Assembly: GCF_963678635.1 (NCBI RefSeq)
Contig: NC_087062.1
Coordinates: forward strand, 71,517,345-71,577,344
DNA from: Symsagittifera roscoffensis
Taxonomy: Eukaryota; Xenacoelomorpha; Acoela; Convolutidae
DNA length: 60,000 bases
Direction of reading: 5' to 3'
In this document: positions 39,676-50,399 of the stretch, piece by piece
Numbering within the stretch: position 1 is the stretch's first letter
Layout: each line of letters begins with the position of its first letter
Translations under genes and position numbers: made by a program
Notes under the pieces: generated by a model
Database searches by the model: none
The model's input: the letters and a program-made list of their open reading frames with translations, nothing else
What the model was told of the DNA's origin: nothing

Positions 39676-39767
39676 TGAAGATGTCGTAAAACAGGTAACA
39701 AGATGAACTGTATTAAAACCCCGCCAAACACATCAAACTGAAAACAATACAAATTTACAGAATCACA
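39676..39767 (-). repeat. Copia 3' LTR (92 bp)
   Basis: Identical to 44488-44579. Ninety-two bp is at the short extreme for LTR retrotransposons. Confidence 0.97.
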
Positions 39768-40106
39768 GATCCCCCTTATTCAGAGGGTTACTAAATGAAA
39801 AGGAAATTTTACTGCAGTTCAGTGGCGATAGTGTCGATTAATTAAATAACATAGTAATTACACACAAGCACAAAGCGGTAGCTAAAACAGCAATTAAGCT
39901 GTAAACGCAATCATTGTAAATTGCGAAACACTGTTGATCCAATCAGAGCCGTGCACGTTGAAATGAATACATTATGGAGTGAATATAGCACGTAAACGGT
40001 CAACTAACGAAAATAGCACAGAACACGCAAAAGCACATAGAAATGAATACATTATGCAGTCAAAATGACATGTTCAAGCACATACATTGAAAGTTTCACA
40101 TAAACA

Positions 40107-43100
40107 CTAATAAATAGCCTTGTTGTGGATGAACTTCATCAGCATTTCAGAAGCGTAACCAGACGATTTCGTAAGGCAATCAGCGACCTGAATATTCGTC
40201 GGAATCCACTCGAGTTTGCTGATTTCTCCCGTTTCTATCATTGAACGAAAAGACGTTATTTCTATCTGAAGTCGCTTGTCCTGGGGAATTTTGGTCGAAT
40301 ATACGGACTCCACAAGAGAACGGTTATCGGTAAAGCAATACACAGGTACTGAAATAGACAATAACTCTTCCACCAATTTACAACAAAGAAAACCAGCTTC
40401 TGCAGCATTCATGGCAGCAATAGTTTCTGCGCAAAGGGTGCTACGTACTACCCTTCTTAGTTTGTGCGATTTCCAGGATAAAAGTGCCCTTGTGCCGTTG
40501 GACCCTTGCAAAAATACGAGATACCCAGCCTGAGTTCCGGTGCCATTTATGTTATTGAAGCTAGCATCACTATAAACCAGAATTTTGCACTGTTCTAGAT
40601 TCCCAAGAGCTAGAAAAGTCAGGTTACACTTGTCTGAGGTAACTTGAACTCGCCGTAAAAGCTTATTTCCAGCTACAAAATCTTTCGGTGACCATTCACT
40701 TGTAGTGGACAGAATTCTATTCACATGGAAACACAAATCTGGTCTAGTCTGCATGGCTAACCATTGTAATTTCCCCAAAAGAGCCCGTAATGGTCTCTTA
40801 CGTCGTTTGCTCATAAATTCGTCTTTATGTGGAACATCAACGGGTTCAATCTCCAAGGCATATTGTTGCTGGTCGATCTTGATACCGCCTGTGACGTCTG
40901 AAACGTCGAATCCTAGGTACTTGAAGGGAGCTTTTTCGGACTTTCTCACATCGAAATCCGACGAAATCTTTCTGATAACGGCATTTTCGAAATTCTGGGT
41001 GCCTGACCACCAGAAATCATCCACGTGCGTCGCTATTAAACCCAGCAAAACTCCGTTTTCTTTGTAAATGAACAATGACGGGTCGAAAGCGGAAACTTGA
41101 CAGCCTGTACTCAAAATGACACTTTTTACTCTCTCGTACCAGTGTCTAGCAGCGTCTACGAGCCCGTAAACGCATTTTTTGAGCCTCCACAAAACAGTGA
41201 GTGGTTCATCTGCTTCAACAGGCGGTTTTAGATGCACTTCCCGCTTTAGATCTTCGCCTTGTAAAAACGCCGTTTTTATGTCAATCGAATGAGAAATCCA
41301 ACCCTTGCAGCTAGATATAGCGAGTAAAATTCTGAACGCGTCCTTCGAACACGTGGGTGAGTCCTTTATCACATTGTAATACTCGGGGTCCTCAAAGCCT
41401 TTAACAACCAACCTGGCTTTCTTTCGGCCATCTTTGTCAGTCAAAACCCATCGCGTGTTTAGGTATAGCTGCCCTGCGTCTTCGACTTTCTCAAAAACGT
41501 TGTTAGAAGCCCAACTTTTGAATTCTTCTTTCTTCTGCTCGTGAAACTCGTCGCTCACAGCCATGAACACTTCAGCAGCGTTCTCCTCAGTTACTGGACC
41601 TATCGGGATCACAGATTCACTAGTCATAACGTCAAAATCTTGCAGTTTAGTCACATCTACACAGTCAGTTTTGCCTCTGATGCACTCTGGTTGGTCATAG
41701 GTTACATTCCACCAGTCTTTGTTTTTCCCGCGCGCTTTCCCTCCGCGAGAAGTCACCGTGGCAACGATATTTTCACCGTCAAAACCTGGTTCATTTGAAA
41801 TAAACCTCACTTTCTCTCCGATTTTCACCTTGTGGGGTCTAAAACTGGTAGTGGCGACGTCAGAATCGTCTGTTTTGGACTTCAAATCCTTCTGTATCAC
41901 CTGGTTATCATCGGAATCATCAAAATTGATGTTCTCTAACCTCTCTAAACTTTGTTCATCGTCTGTCAAACCGGACTTTTGACGCTGATCAACGGAATTA
42001 ACGCAAATTTGGCCCTGATAAGCTGGGATTTCGTCAGTTTTTGGCAAAAGTTGCATTCCTCTTTCTTGACTTGTCCAATTTTCCAGAGAAGTGGCGCTTC
42101 GTAGCTTCGATTTATGAACTCGTCTCAAAGATCCGCCATGACGAACAAAGATTACTGATCTATCTATTCCAGTTACAGTTCCAGGACCTCTCCAGCGGTT
42201 CTCATTGTCCATTTTATAGTAAACGGACTGACCATACTCAAAATTGACATCCTTATCAGCATATATCTTCGATTTAAGAGCTTTCTTCACGCGATTACTT
42301 GATTCAGACTCTAGAAACGCTCTCCGAGATGTGTTCAGAAGTCGAATATGCTGCGAAATTACTTCACTTGTTGTCGTATTCTCCAGTGCTGGTTCCTTGT
42401 GCCCAAACACATTTGGCAATCTTGCATTAGACCCAAAAAGGAGTTGATAAGGAGAAAACCCATCTTTGTTGTACAGAGAATTCTTTGCAAAAACTGCATA
42501 TTTCAACACCATATCATCAGTTGCGTTAACTTGGTCATCAGCACGCATTTTTAGGAACATTTCTGTTATGACGGCATTATGCCTCTCAACAACGCCGTTC
42601 GACCAGGGCGATCTAGCTGCTGTAGTTTTGATGGTGAAATCGTAATTTTCGCCCATAGATTTCATGATCTCATTCTCGAACTCTCCTCCATTGTCGAATA
42701 GTACATTTTTCGGAAATCCGAAAGCCAATCCCCAGTTGATAGCAGACTGCTCCACAATTGTCTCTGCTCGTTTATTTTTGATGAAAATAGCTACAGAGAA
42801 CCTGGTAAAAAGGTCAATAATATGTAAATACCAGACCCCTTTCCCAAGTTCTACCATTTCGTGTAAATCCATTGCAATTGTCTCATTCCAGCTGACAGAC
42901 AAAGGGAGGCAAATTACCGGTTTCGGACTCGACCTTCCAAATTGACGGCAAATTTCGCATTTCTCTATAATTTTCTCGATTGTTTTGATGGAAGCAGATA
43001 CTTTGTTTCCTGCGTTTCGCACCAGCGACGATAATTTGTCGGCGGAACAGTGACCGAATTGACGGTGTAACTTTGATATTTCAGCTTCACTCAGCGATTT

Positions 43101-43514
43101 ACTCTCAGAGAAGAATACATAGTCATTTTTCTCGTGTTTCAATATGTCTAGCAGCATATGTCCACTCGAAGCTCTCGTAACAGCAATTTCATAACCCGTT
43201 GGAAGCAAAACTTTGTTTCTTGCAAAATCAATGATGAATTTTGCTTTCGACATGGACTTTTCGCTCAGTAAAAGAGGTAAATTGCCGGGTATGACGGAGA
43301 CGTCAAGAAAACACGAAATGTCTCCGATAACAACAGGCAAGGAAACATAATACAAAACTTTTGACTTTTCTCCTCCTCCAAAAACAACAGAACGTCGGAC
43401 GTTTTTCGTGGTCATCAACGATTTCTGACTGTCAAAGCTTGGAAATGTAATTCTCAAGCCATACTTCTCCTGCCACTGTCGATGTGCATCCTGAGTCCAA
43501 AATTGCTTTGCCAA
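40107..43514 (-). CDS. pol: Copia Pol: protease end, integrase, RT, RNase H
   Basis: About 1135 codons. The listed frame has no ATG and opens at a TTG, so it is entered from the gag-protease frame by a +1 shift. Domains: the rest of the protease, then the integrase zinc region (HRQFGHCS, then CEICRQFG) and DDE core (AMDLHEM, LFDNGGEF, NGVVERHN). The copia-type RT has RWVLTDKDGRKKARLV, HSIDIKTAFLQG and ATHVDDFWW (catalytic VDD). RNase H has VYSDASF, AETIAAMNAAE and TDNRSLVES, ending in QVADCLTKSSG. Integrase before RT defines the Ty1/copia order. The very short LTRs and the initiator-Met primer site recall the GalEa-type copia elements of marine animals, which is inference only. Confidence 0.93.
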   Translation of the reverse strand: MAKQFWTQDAHRQWQEKYGLRITFPSFDSQKSLMTTKNVRRSVVFGGGEKSKVLYYVSLPVVIGDISCFLDVSVIPGNLPLLLSEKSMSKAKFIIDFARNKVLLPTGYEIAVTRASSGHMLLDILKHEKNDYVFFSESKSLSEAEISKLHRQFGHCSADKLSSLVRNAGNKVSASIKTIEKIIEKCEICRQFGRSSPKPVICLPLSVSWNETIAMDLHEMVELGKGVWYLHIIDLFTRFSVAIFIKNKRAETIVEQSAINWGLAFGFPKNVLFDNGGEFENEIMKSMGENYDFTIKTTAARSPWSNGVVERHNAVITEMFLKMRADDQVNATDDMVLKYAVFAKNSLYNKDGFSPYQLLFGSNARLPNVFGHKEPALENTTTSEVISQHIRLLNTSRRAFLESESSNRVKKALKSKIYADKDVNFEYGQSVYYKMDNENRWRGPGTVTGIDRSVIFVRHGGSLRRVHKSKLRSATSLENWTSQERGMQLLPKTDEIPAYQGQICVNSVDQRQKSGLTDDEQSLERLENINFDDSDDNQVIQKDLKSKTDDSDVATTSFRPHKVKIGEKVRFISNEPGFDGENIVATVTSRGGKARGKNKDWWNVTYDQPECIRGKTDCVDVTKLQDFDVMTSESVIPIGPVTEENAAEVFMAVSDEFHEQKKEEFKSWASNNVFEKVEDAGQLYLNTRWVLTDKDGRKKARLVVKGFEDPEYYNVIKDSPTCSKDAFRILLAISSCKGWISHSIDIKTAFLQGEDLKREVHLKPPVEADEPLTVLWRLKKCVYGLVDAARHWYERVKSVILSTGCQVSAFDPSLFIYKENGVLLGLIATHVDDFWWSGTQNFENAVIRKISSDFDVRKSEKAPFKYLGFDVSDVTGGIKIDQQQYALEIEPVDVPHKDEFMSKRRKRPLRALLGKLQWLAMQTRPDLCFHVNRILSTTSEWSPKDFVAGNKLLRRVQVTSDKCNLTFLALGNLEQCKILVYSDASFNNINGTGTQAGYLVFLQGSNGTRALLSWKSHKLRRVVRSTLCAETIAAMNAAEAGFLCCKLVEELLSISVPVYCFTDNRSLVESVYSTKIPQDKRLQIEITSFRSMIETGEISKLEWIPTNIQVADCLTKSSGYASEMLMKFIHNKAIY
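43432..43438 (-). promoter_or_regulatory. CTT TGA C candidate +1 frameshift site
   Basis: The gag-protease frame ends with CTT TGA followed by C. Slippage of one base on CTT would enter the Pol frame at exactly this point and continue the protease. CTT TGA C is the sequence used for +1 shifting in bacterial release factor 2 mRNA, and antizyme mRNAs also shift at a stop. A simple one-base insertion would look the same. Confidence 0.4.
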
Positions 43515-44469
43515 AAGCTTCGTGTACTATTTTCCCTTCTAGCATCACAAAATTGAGGAAAACCTCGGCATCTTCGGCATTTTCTTTACTCTCGTTCGTC
43601 AGCAACGTCTGATTTTCTTTGTTCTCGTTGTTTGGACAATCACGCACCCAGTGATATCTTGATCCGCAAATTGCGCATGTGGAAATTCTTCCTTCTCGAT
43701 TCATAGGATTCGTACCAGACGCTCGTTGGCGTCGTCCCCTGAAATTCTGTCCTCGTTGAGGATAACGGCCTCTGAAAAACGGTTTTCCACCTCTGCCTCG
43801 TCCACCAGAACCTGACTACAGCGCAGAGGTTTCGTCTACTAGATATGTCGGCTCTTCTTTCACAGTTGGCGCATTGCCATTCAGTTCACGCTCCGTGCTG
43901 ATATGTGAAGAAAAAATCCTTTTCAGACTTTTCTTCATGGCTAAAAGCGTCATCTCAGGCGTGGCAGATAAAACTAGCTTTTTATGCATGTCGTCAAGCG
44001 ATGCACATGCTAAAAGCTTACATGCTAAAATACCGTCCGGAACTTTCAAATTGTGTTTGCTCAGCCTGGAATGCGCTTGGTCAAACTCGGTAATATACTC
44101 AATGATAGGTCTGTTTCCTCGAGTTATACGCTCAAATTTTTCATAGTCCGCGAATAGTTCGTCGGCTGATTCTTTCCCGAACGCCTGTTTTAGAGATTCT
44201 AGCAAAATTGTGAGCCCATCATTTGATTTTAGGTCGTCAATTGTGACGTTTGACGCTGTAATTTTCTTTGCTCCAGTCAGTGTTAAACGTACTGCAGGTC
44301 CTCTTTTTGACAAATCTAGGTCAGTGACCACGTTCCATACATCGATATCTGCTTTCCACTCTTCAAAACTCATATTCGATCTCCATATTGGCGGGGTTTT
44401 GAAGTTGATGCTTCCTCCTACTGCAACTGAATCTGCTTCTGTGTTCTCTGTATTCTCTCTAGCGGACAT
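43432..44469 (-). CDS. gag: Copia Gag and protease start, with internal amber codon
   Basis: Starts at ATG 44469 (MSARENTEN). A 217-codon capsid-like Gag ends at an amber codon (43818-43816). The same frame continues through a Gly/Arg-rich segment (GGRGRGGK), a CCHC knuckle (CAICGSRYHWVRDC) and the protease active site (LDSGCTST). It stops at UGA 43434-43432 in the context CTT TGA C. The downstream Pol frame overlaps by 83 nt in the +1 direction. Since the LTRs are identical, the amber codon and the frame change are either very young mutations or expression controls. Confidence 0.85.
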
Positions 44470-44472
44470 CTT

Positions 44473-44487
44473 GAGACCCTGCTACCA
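44473..44487 (-). other. Copia primer-binding site
   Basis: TGGTAGCAGGGTCTC lies directly inside the 5' LTR, separated from its CA end by nothing. TGGTAGCAG is the complement of the 3' end of eukaryotic initiator methionine tRNA, the usual primer of copia elements. Confidence 0.8.
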
Positions 44488-44579
44488 TGAAGATGTCGTA
44501 AAACAGGTAACAAGATGAACTGTATTAAAACCCCGCCAAACACATCAAACTGAAAACAATACAAATTTACAGAATCACA
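44488..44579 (-). repeat. Copia 5' LTR (92 bp)
   Basis: Identical to 39676-39767 and followed by the second TTCGA target copy. Confidence 0.97.
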
Positions 44580-44975
44580 TTCGACACCACAGGTTGTTTT
44601 ATGCTTTCGTATATAATTTGGTACGCCGAGGGTTTTGATTAAAAAAGTTATGGCCTGCAAACAAGTGAAAGTTTTGAAACTTCGACCGTTTTTTGGAAGT
44701 TTTTTGACTTTACTCGAAAATTACCGTGCCAATTCTCAGATTTAGTGTTCAGTCGATAAACCCGGTTTTGGGAATCTTTTCTTTACCGGCCAGGAGCAGT
44801 TTTTAGCAGAAAAAAGTTACGAATTTCGGAAAGTCAAGTATTTGAATTTTGACCGTTTTTTAGAAACTTTTTAAATTTTCTGAAAAAATACCCTGTCAAA
44901 TCTGAGATGACAAGTTCAATCGAAAGAAGCGCTTACCATAAATGTCAGGACTTTGGAAAAATTCTAAAATCTCGA
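44580..44975 (+). repeat. Diverged satellite, about 168-bp period (right part)
   Basis: Continuation of the array at 38950-39675 after the copia insertion. Related blocks start near 44705 (GACTTTACTCGAAAATTACC) and 44875 (TTTTCTGAAAAAATACCC), again about 170 bp apart. Confidence 0.7.
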
Positions 44976-45579
44976 ATACTTTTCACTCTTCTTACTTATT
45001 TTAGTTGAGAAACTACTTAGTCCAATTTTTGAAATAACGCAATTTGTACCGCATCAATATAATAAATTCAAAATATATCAAATACGTACCTTTAGCTGTA
45101 GCTGGGCCCTAAGTGTTCTTCATCGAGACATAAGAACATTTTGGTTCACACTTTTTTGCGTCTTATGTTTTTTTTTTACTTATGTTAAATTGTTTTATCT
45201 TCTTTGCTGCAGCGCGGGTAACGCGGTGGAACTTTTTTTGTTCGTCGTTCTTTTTATTCGCCCTTCCTGTATCACTTTCCATTCCCATTATATGTGAACA
45301 GATAAGATAATCTTCCTTCGATAATTTTATATTCGTTGGCTTCTAAAGTCTATGAGCGTAGTTTAATCTTAAATTTGGTCAGAAGAAATGTCAACAGAAT
45401 TTCTTTTTGCCAACGAGTGCACTGGTCAACGGACTGCCACAGAAATTTGCGGATAGATGCGGACTGAAAAAAAGAATCCTTTTCCACTTACGGAGACATT
45501 TTGAGACAAAATATCACGAACTAATCTCCGTTCATAGAGATTGTGAACAGCAATACTCGAAAACAGTAAATGGAGTACT

Positions 45580-46003
45580 CGGGGGCGGATTTAGGGGGGG
45601 GGGGGGCAGACGCCCCCCCCCCCTCAGGGATTCGACCCCCTTCCGACCCAAAGGGTCCCCCCTTTGGTGCTTTTTAAGAAATCCATTTTGGGCCGACCGA
45701 CCCTAAAATTTTTTTAAAGGCGCCTTGGGCGCCAATATATACTAATATTTAGGGGGGAGCGCGCGCCGAAAAAACGCGATATTTTGGTCAAAATTTTCCA
45801 AAAAGTGCCTAAAAACGCTGTTTGGACTGTTTTTTCAAAATTTTTCCTGCGGCGCAGAAAATTTGGCCTAAACAGGGACTAAACCGTGCTCAGGGAGAGC
45901 TCGAAAAATCAATTCGGTCGACCTAAAAAAAAAAGATCGACAAAATTTTCGAAAATTTTTTGAAATTCCGCCCCCCCTCGAGAAAATCCTAGATCCGCCC
46001 CTG
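45580..46003 (+). mobile_element. hAT-type MITE, 424 bp (copy 1)
   Basis: Ends CGGGGGCGGATTTAGG and, inverted, CAGGGGCGGATCTAGG. It is flanked by the 8-bp duplication GGAGTACT (45572-45579 and 46004-46011). The CAGGG terminus and 8-bp target site fit the hAT superfamily. There is no transposase, and long G and C runs sit near the left end. Confidence 0.85.
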
Positions 46004-46221
46004 GGAGTACTCCCTAGCCCAGGGTTAATTTCCTTAAATACATACATACATAGGTAGTGATGATTTTTTTTTCAGTGTAGCTCTTAAAATGCTCTAATAT
46101 TAAAAGAAATGCATTCACAATTATAATTGCGCGAAGGAATGCCCTTAGCTATATATGCCTTGTATGAGTTCAATTCAAATTCATTTGCTAGAAGGTTGGC
46201 AAAATGCACTCTCCAATTTTT

Positions 46222-46420
46222 ATACTTGCGAAAGCAAGTATCTTATAATAGGGAACTGATTTTTTTCCCGTAAACAACTGTTCCTACACGTTTCCAAGAA
46301 ATTGGGAGGCTGATTTGTTAGAGAAGCTTAGCAAGTTCGAGGTCTTATGCCGAGAAGTAACGCTGCTGCCTTTGTACCTTAAGGTCTGGGGTTCGAGTCC
46401 CGGTAATACCTTGTTTTTTT
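46222..46420 (+). repeat. tRNA-derived SINE-like unit (copy 1)
   Basis: Starts with the hairpin CTTGC-GAAA-GCAAG, then a GGGAACTGAT and CCGTAAACAACTGTTC block, and ends in a tRNA-like half with a perfect Pol III B-box GGTTCGAGTCC near 46389. Diverged relatives lie at 49843-50030 and 54083-54290. The tRNA-like part does not fold as a full tRNA. Confidence 0.6.
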
Positions 46421-47168
46421 CCGTATATACAAAATGGAGTTTTTTATCGGCCTAGTTACCCTATTTTGTGTCGCATCAAAAGCAAAAGTTGAGTGATTTT
46501 TTCAAAATAAAAGTTTCAGGTAGTTTTTTTTTTGCCAGATTTCAAAATTCTGAAACTTATTGCTCAAAATTCACTCTTCTTACTTATTTTAGTTGAGAAA
46601 CTACTTAGTCCAATTTTTGAAATAACGCAATTTGTACCGCATCAATATAATAAATTCAAAATATATCAAATACGTACCTTTAGCTGTAGCTGGGCCCTAA
46701 GTGTTCTTCATCGAGACATAAGAACATTTTGGTTCACACTTTTTTGCGTCTTATGTTTTTTTTTTTACTTATGTTAAATTGTTTTATCTTCTTTGCTGCA
46801 GCGCGGGTAACGCGGTGGAACTTTTTTTGTTCGTCGTTCTTTTTATTCGCCCTTCCTGTATCACTTTCCATTCCCATTATATGTGAACAGATAAGATAAT
46901 CTTCCTTCGATAATTTTATATTCGTTGGCTTCTAAAGTCTATGAGCGTAGTTTAATCTTAAATTTGGTCAGAAGAAATGTCAACAGAATTTCTTTTTGCC
47001 AACGAGTGCACTGGTCAACGGACTGCCACAGAAATTTGCGGATAGATGCGGACTGAAAAAAAGAATCCTTTTCCACTTACGGAGACATTTTGAGACAAAA
47101 TATCACGAACTAATCTCCGTTCATAGAGATTGTGAACAGCAATACTCGAAAACAGTAAATGGAGTACT

Positions 47169-47591
47169 CGGGGGCGGATTTAGGGGGGGGGGGCAGACGC
47201 CCCCCCCCCCCTCAGGGATTCGACCCCCTTCCGACCCAAAGGGTCCCCCCTTTGGTGCTTTTTAAGAAATCCATTTTGGGCCGACCGACCCTAAAATTTT
47301 TTTAAAGGCGCCTTGGGCGCCAATATATACTAATATTTAGGGGGGAGCGCGCGCCGAAAAAACGCGATATTTTGGTCAAAATTTTCCAAAAAGTGCCTAA
47401 AAACGCTGTTTGGACTGTTTTTTCAAAATTTTTCCTGCGGCGCAGAAAATTTGGCCTAAACAGGGACTAAACCGTGCTCAGGGAGAGCTCGAAAAATCAA
47501 TTCGGTCGACCTAAAAAAAAAAGATCGACAAAATTTTCGAAAATTTTTTGAAATTCCGCCCCCCCTCGAGAAAATCCTAGATCCGCCCCTG
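47169..47591 (+). mobile_element. hAT-type MITE, 423 bp (copy 2)
   Basis: Duplicate of the MITE at 45580-46003 with the same GGAGTACT flanks (47161-47168 and 47592-47599). It differs mainly in the length of the poly-G and poly-C runs. Confidence 0.85.
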
Positions 47592-47811
47592 GGAGTACTC
47601 CCTAGCCCAGGGTTAATTTCCTTAAATACATACATACATAGGTAGTGATGATTTTTTTTTCAGTGTAGGTCTTAAAATGCTCTAATATTAAAAGAAATGC
47701 ATTCACAATTATAATTGCGCGAAGGAATGCCCTTAGCTATATATGCCTTGTATGAGTTCAATTCAAATTCATTTGCTAGAAGGTTGGCAAAATGCACTCT
47801 CCAATTTTTAT

Positions 47812-48008
47812 ACTTGCGAAAGCAAGTATCTTATAATAGGGAACTGATTTTTTTCCCGTAAACAACTGTTCCTACACGTTTCCAAGAAATTGGGAGGCTG
47901 ATTTGTTAGAGAAGCTTAGCAAGTTCGAGGTCTTATGCCGAGAAGTAACGCTGCTGCCTTTGTACCTTAAGGTCTGGGGTTCGAGTCCCGGTAATACCTT
48001 GTTTTTTT
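47812..48008 (+). repeat. tRNA-derived SINE-like unit (copy 2)
   Basis: Duplicate of 46222-46420 with the same hairpin and B-box (GGTTCGAGTCC near 47978). Confidence 0.6.
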
Positions 48009-49842
48009 TCCGTATAAACAAAATGGAGTTTTTTATCGGCCTAGTTACCCTATTTTGTGTCGCATCAAAAGCAAAAGTTGAGTGATTTTTTCAAAATAAA
48101 AGTTTCAGGTAGTTTTTTTTTTGCCAGATTTCAAAATTCTGAAACTTATTGCTCAAAATTTTTCACCACAACAAATTCGTATGGCATTTTTTGTTTTCCG
48201 ATCAATGAGGTTCTACCCTCTTGTGGTCAGCTTAGGTGCCACCTTGTAAATTTTTAATTTTGTTCACAGGACTCATTCATCTCCTGGACTCATTCTTCTT
48301 CTGACATGCTGAATTTCTTGAAAATTCAAATAAAACTACTATCTTTTAAGTATAAATTAGTTGAAGCCCGTTGCAGGTTGCAATTATCTTATCAAAAAAT
48401 TTACTCGATTTTTTCAGGTTCGGGGTTTTCGTCCTAGTTTTCGTCAGGGTCGGTTCATTTTCCGTTTTTCAAATTTTTGTTTTTTCTTTTTTTCCCTGTT
48501 TTTTTTGAAAATTAGTAGTTTAAGTTTATATTATATCGACTTAGTCCACTTATGTTGCGTCTTTTGAAAGGCAAAATATATCCGTATGCGATTATGTGTT
48601 TCAGTTTGGCTGTGTCACGAAATTTTAAAATTTATAAAATTTTTCATGACTACAGTTTTCTTTTGGCTCATCAGGTTTTGGTCCAATTTTTTAAAGGCTG
48701 TTGATGAACATCATCCGTTCCAAAGATGAAGTTTTCTTTGATGTTATTTTTTTGATTTTAATTTATTTTTTCAAGTAATTTCTTCAACTTGTCTCTTTAT
48801 TTTGTCTCTTTTTTGCGTAGCCGATTTTGTGATTTCTGTCTCATTTTCTATTCGCTAGCTGGCAATGCTTCGTTTGCGTTGTATCGCAAGTAATGCGAAG
48901 CTACATTTTGCCTGTGTGTGAAAGCTGAAATTTTCTCAAATTGTCTAAAATTCATCTGAAAAGTGCCAATTTTAAAGTATATTGGAAATTCAAAGAGTTT
49001 TGCTTGAAATATGTTTCAAGCAAAAGTTTTTGACGATATATTTTTGCTTAAAATAACGATATCTTTTTTGCTTGAAATTCATAAGCTGATGTCATTTTTT
49101 TGCGTTGATTGACTCTGTTGTTGCTGATTTTTTTTCTAGTTTCAATCTGTTTTTGTTTGTCAACTTTGAAGACTTTTTTGAATTGAATGTGCATTAGAAT
49201 AGTGCCCGTTTAATTACGCTGCTTTACCGCTTTTTGATCAGTTAACACTTAGCTCGATCCGTATTGGCTAGTAGTAAATATCTCATCAATTACACACAGG
49301 CAGCGCTGGGCGAATTGGATTTCTTGACTAGAGTCAATAACCCAATTTGCTCCCGGTCAAAGGTTTGATTTTGATATTAACTGGTAATTTTCAGCCCATC
49401 TTCTTTGTCAGGCCTTGATTTGATTGTATTGTTTTTTATTTTTCGCTTGCGTTTAGGGCACTTTAAGAGCGTGTTGAGTGGTGACGGTTTCAATTGATTT
49501 GTCTTAAAGTTAGTATTTGAGGTGTTCTACCGACCAAATAAGTACCACGAGTTCGAGTTCGTTTGATGAATGTTCTTCCTCTTGTGTTTCAAGGAATCTG
49601 GAAACATGGAAAAATAGGGCTCAACCTTCGATGGAGTATCTTTTGAGAGAGACATCGAATCCCACTGTAGATTCGTCGCTTACTACGAAGGTATCTAGGA
49701 TTTGATCGAAGTTCCGGATTTTGGTTGTCCTATTTTCTATTATGGTTTTCCTCGAGTTAAAAATTTTTCTTCGCATAGAATCACGCTCATTCCAAGTTTT
49801 CTGCTACAAAGTTTTCTCTTATTACTCATGCGAAAGCAATTA

Positions 49843-50030
49843 TCTTGTAATCGGGAACTAGACTTTTTTCTGTAAACAACTGTTCTTACAAATCTTACTT
49901 CCGTTTCTTACTTGCTTAGTTTTTGAAGCTTAAAATTTTCCAGGTGCGTTCCCAATTGAACTCGAGGTAATGCCGTCGCCTTTGCGCCTTTAGGTCAGTA
50001 GTTCGGCTCCCTGCCGGACCTCTGTTGATT
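49843..50030 (+). repeat. Diverged copy of SINE-like family
   Basis: Matches 46222-46420 in order: TGCGAAAGCAATTATCTTGTAA, cut here to GCGAAAGCAATTATCTTG, then GGGAACTAGAC, CTGTAAACAACTGTTC, then a tRNA-like end with a decayed B-box (AGTTCGGCTCC). Confidence 0.55.
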
Positions 50031-50399
50031 TTCAGTAAGAATTTTTTTTCCGGTAAATTTGAATAGTCGGATCTTCGTTAGTCTGCTCAAGTTTGTCGGC
50101 TTAGTTGCCACATCACGGATCTTGCTTGTGCTATAAGCGACCAGCATTGTAGTTACAAGTGCGAGTGTGTTACAATGTAGTTTCTGGGCGACTTGAAAAT
50201 TTCTAAATTTTTTTCGTTGAATTATTTTTTTCGGCTCAACTGGTGTCTGCTCATTGGTTGACTTGGTGACCTTTTATCGGAATATTTTTTGTTCTGTAAG
50301 TAGCTTTTATTGAAGTTGCAAGGCATGCCTTGTAGAATGTAGTTTCAGGGGACTTGAAAGTTTTAGTTTGAAATAATTCTTTTTATTTTCGGCTGCTTT

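Larger units (their letters stand above)
39676..44579 (-). mobile_element. Complete Ty1/copia-type LTR retrotransposon, 4904 bp
   Basis: Two identical 92-bp LTRs (39676-39767 and 44488-44579) begin TG and end CA on the minus strand. The 5-bp target duplication TTCGA is at 39671-39675 and 44580-44584. The primer-binding site TGGTAGCAGGG adjoins the 5' LTR and a polypurine run (AAGGGGGATC) adjoins the 3' LTR. Gag, protease, integrase, RT and RNase H are in copia order. Identical LTRs imply a very recent insertion. It sits inside the 168-bp satellite. Confidence 0.97.
44982..46569 (+). repeat. Tandem duplication, copy 1 (1588 bp)
   Basis: Begins TTCACTCTTCTTACTTATTT and ends TTATTGCTCAAAAT. It is repeated immediately at 46570-48159 with only a few differences, mostly in homopolymer runs. 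It contains a hAT-type MITE and a SINE-like unit. The short open frame near 45407, which also occurs in copy 2, has no gene-like features. Confidence 0.95.
46570..48159 (+). repeat. Tandem duplication, copy 2 (1590 bp)
   Basis: Direct repeat of 44982-46569, adjacent to it and in the same orientation. It contains the same MITE and SINE-like unit with the same insertion points, so the insertions preceded the duplication. Confidence 0.95.

Noticed and set aside
45407-45706. Small gene repeated at 46996
   Set aside because: It lies in the duplicated repeat unit, runs into the MITE poly-G tract and has no recognisable domain.
46380-46410. Functional tRNA gene at the SINE-like B-box
   Set aside because: The B-box is perfect, but no matching D-arm or acceptor stem can be built around it.
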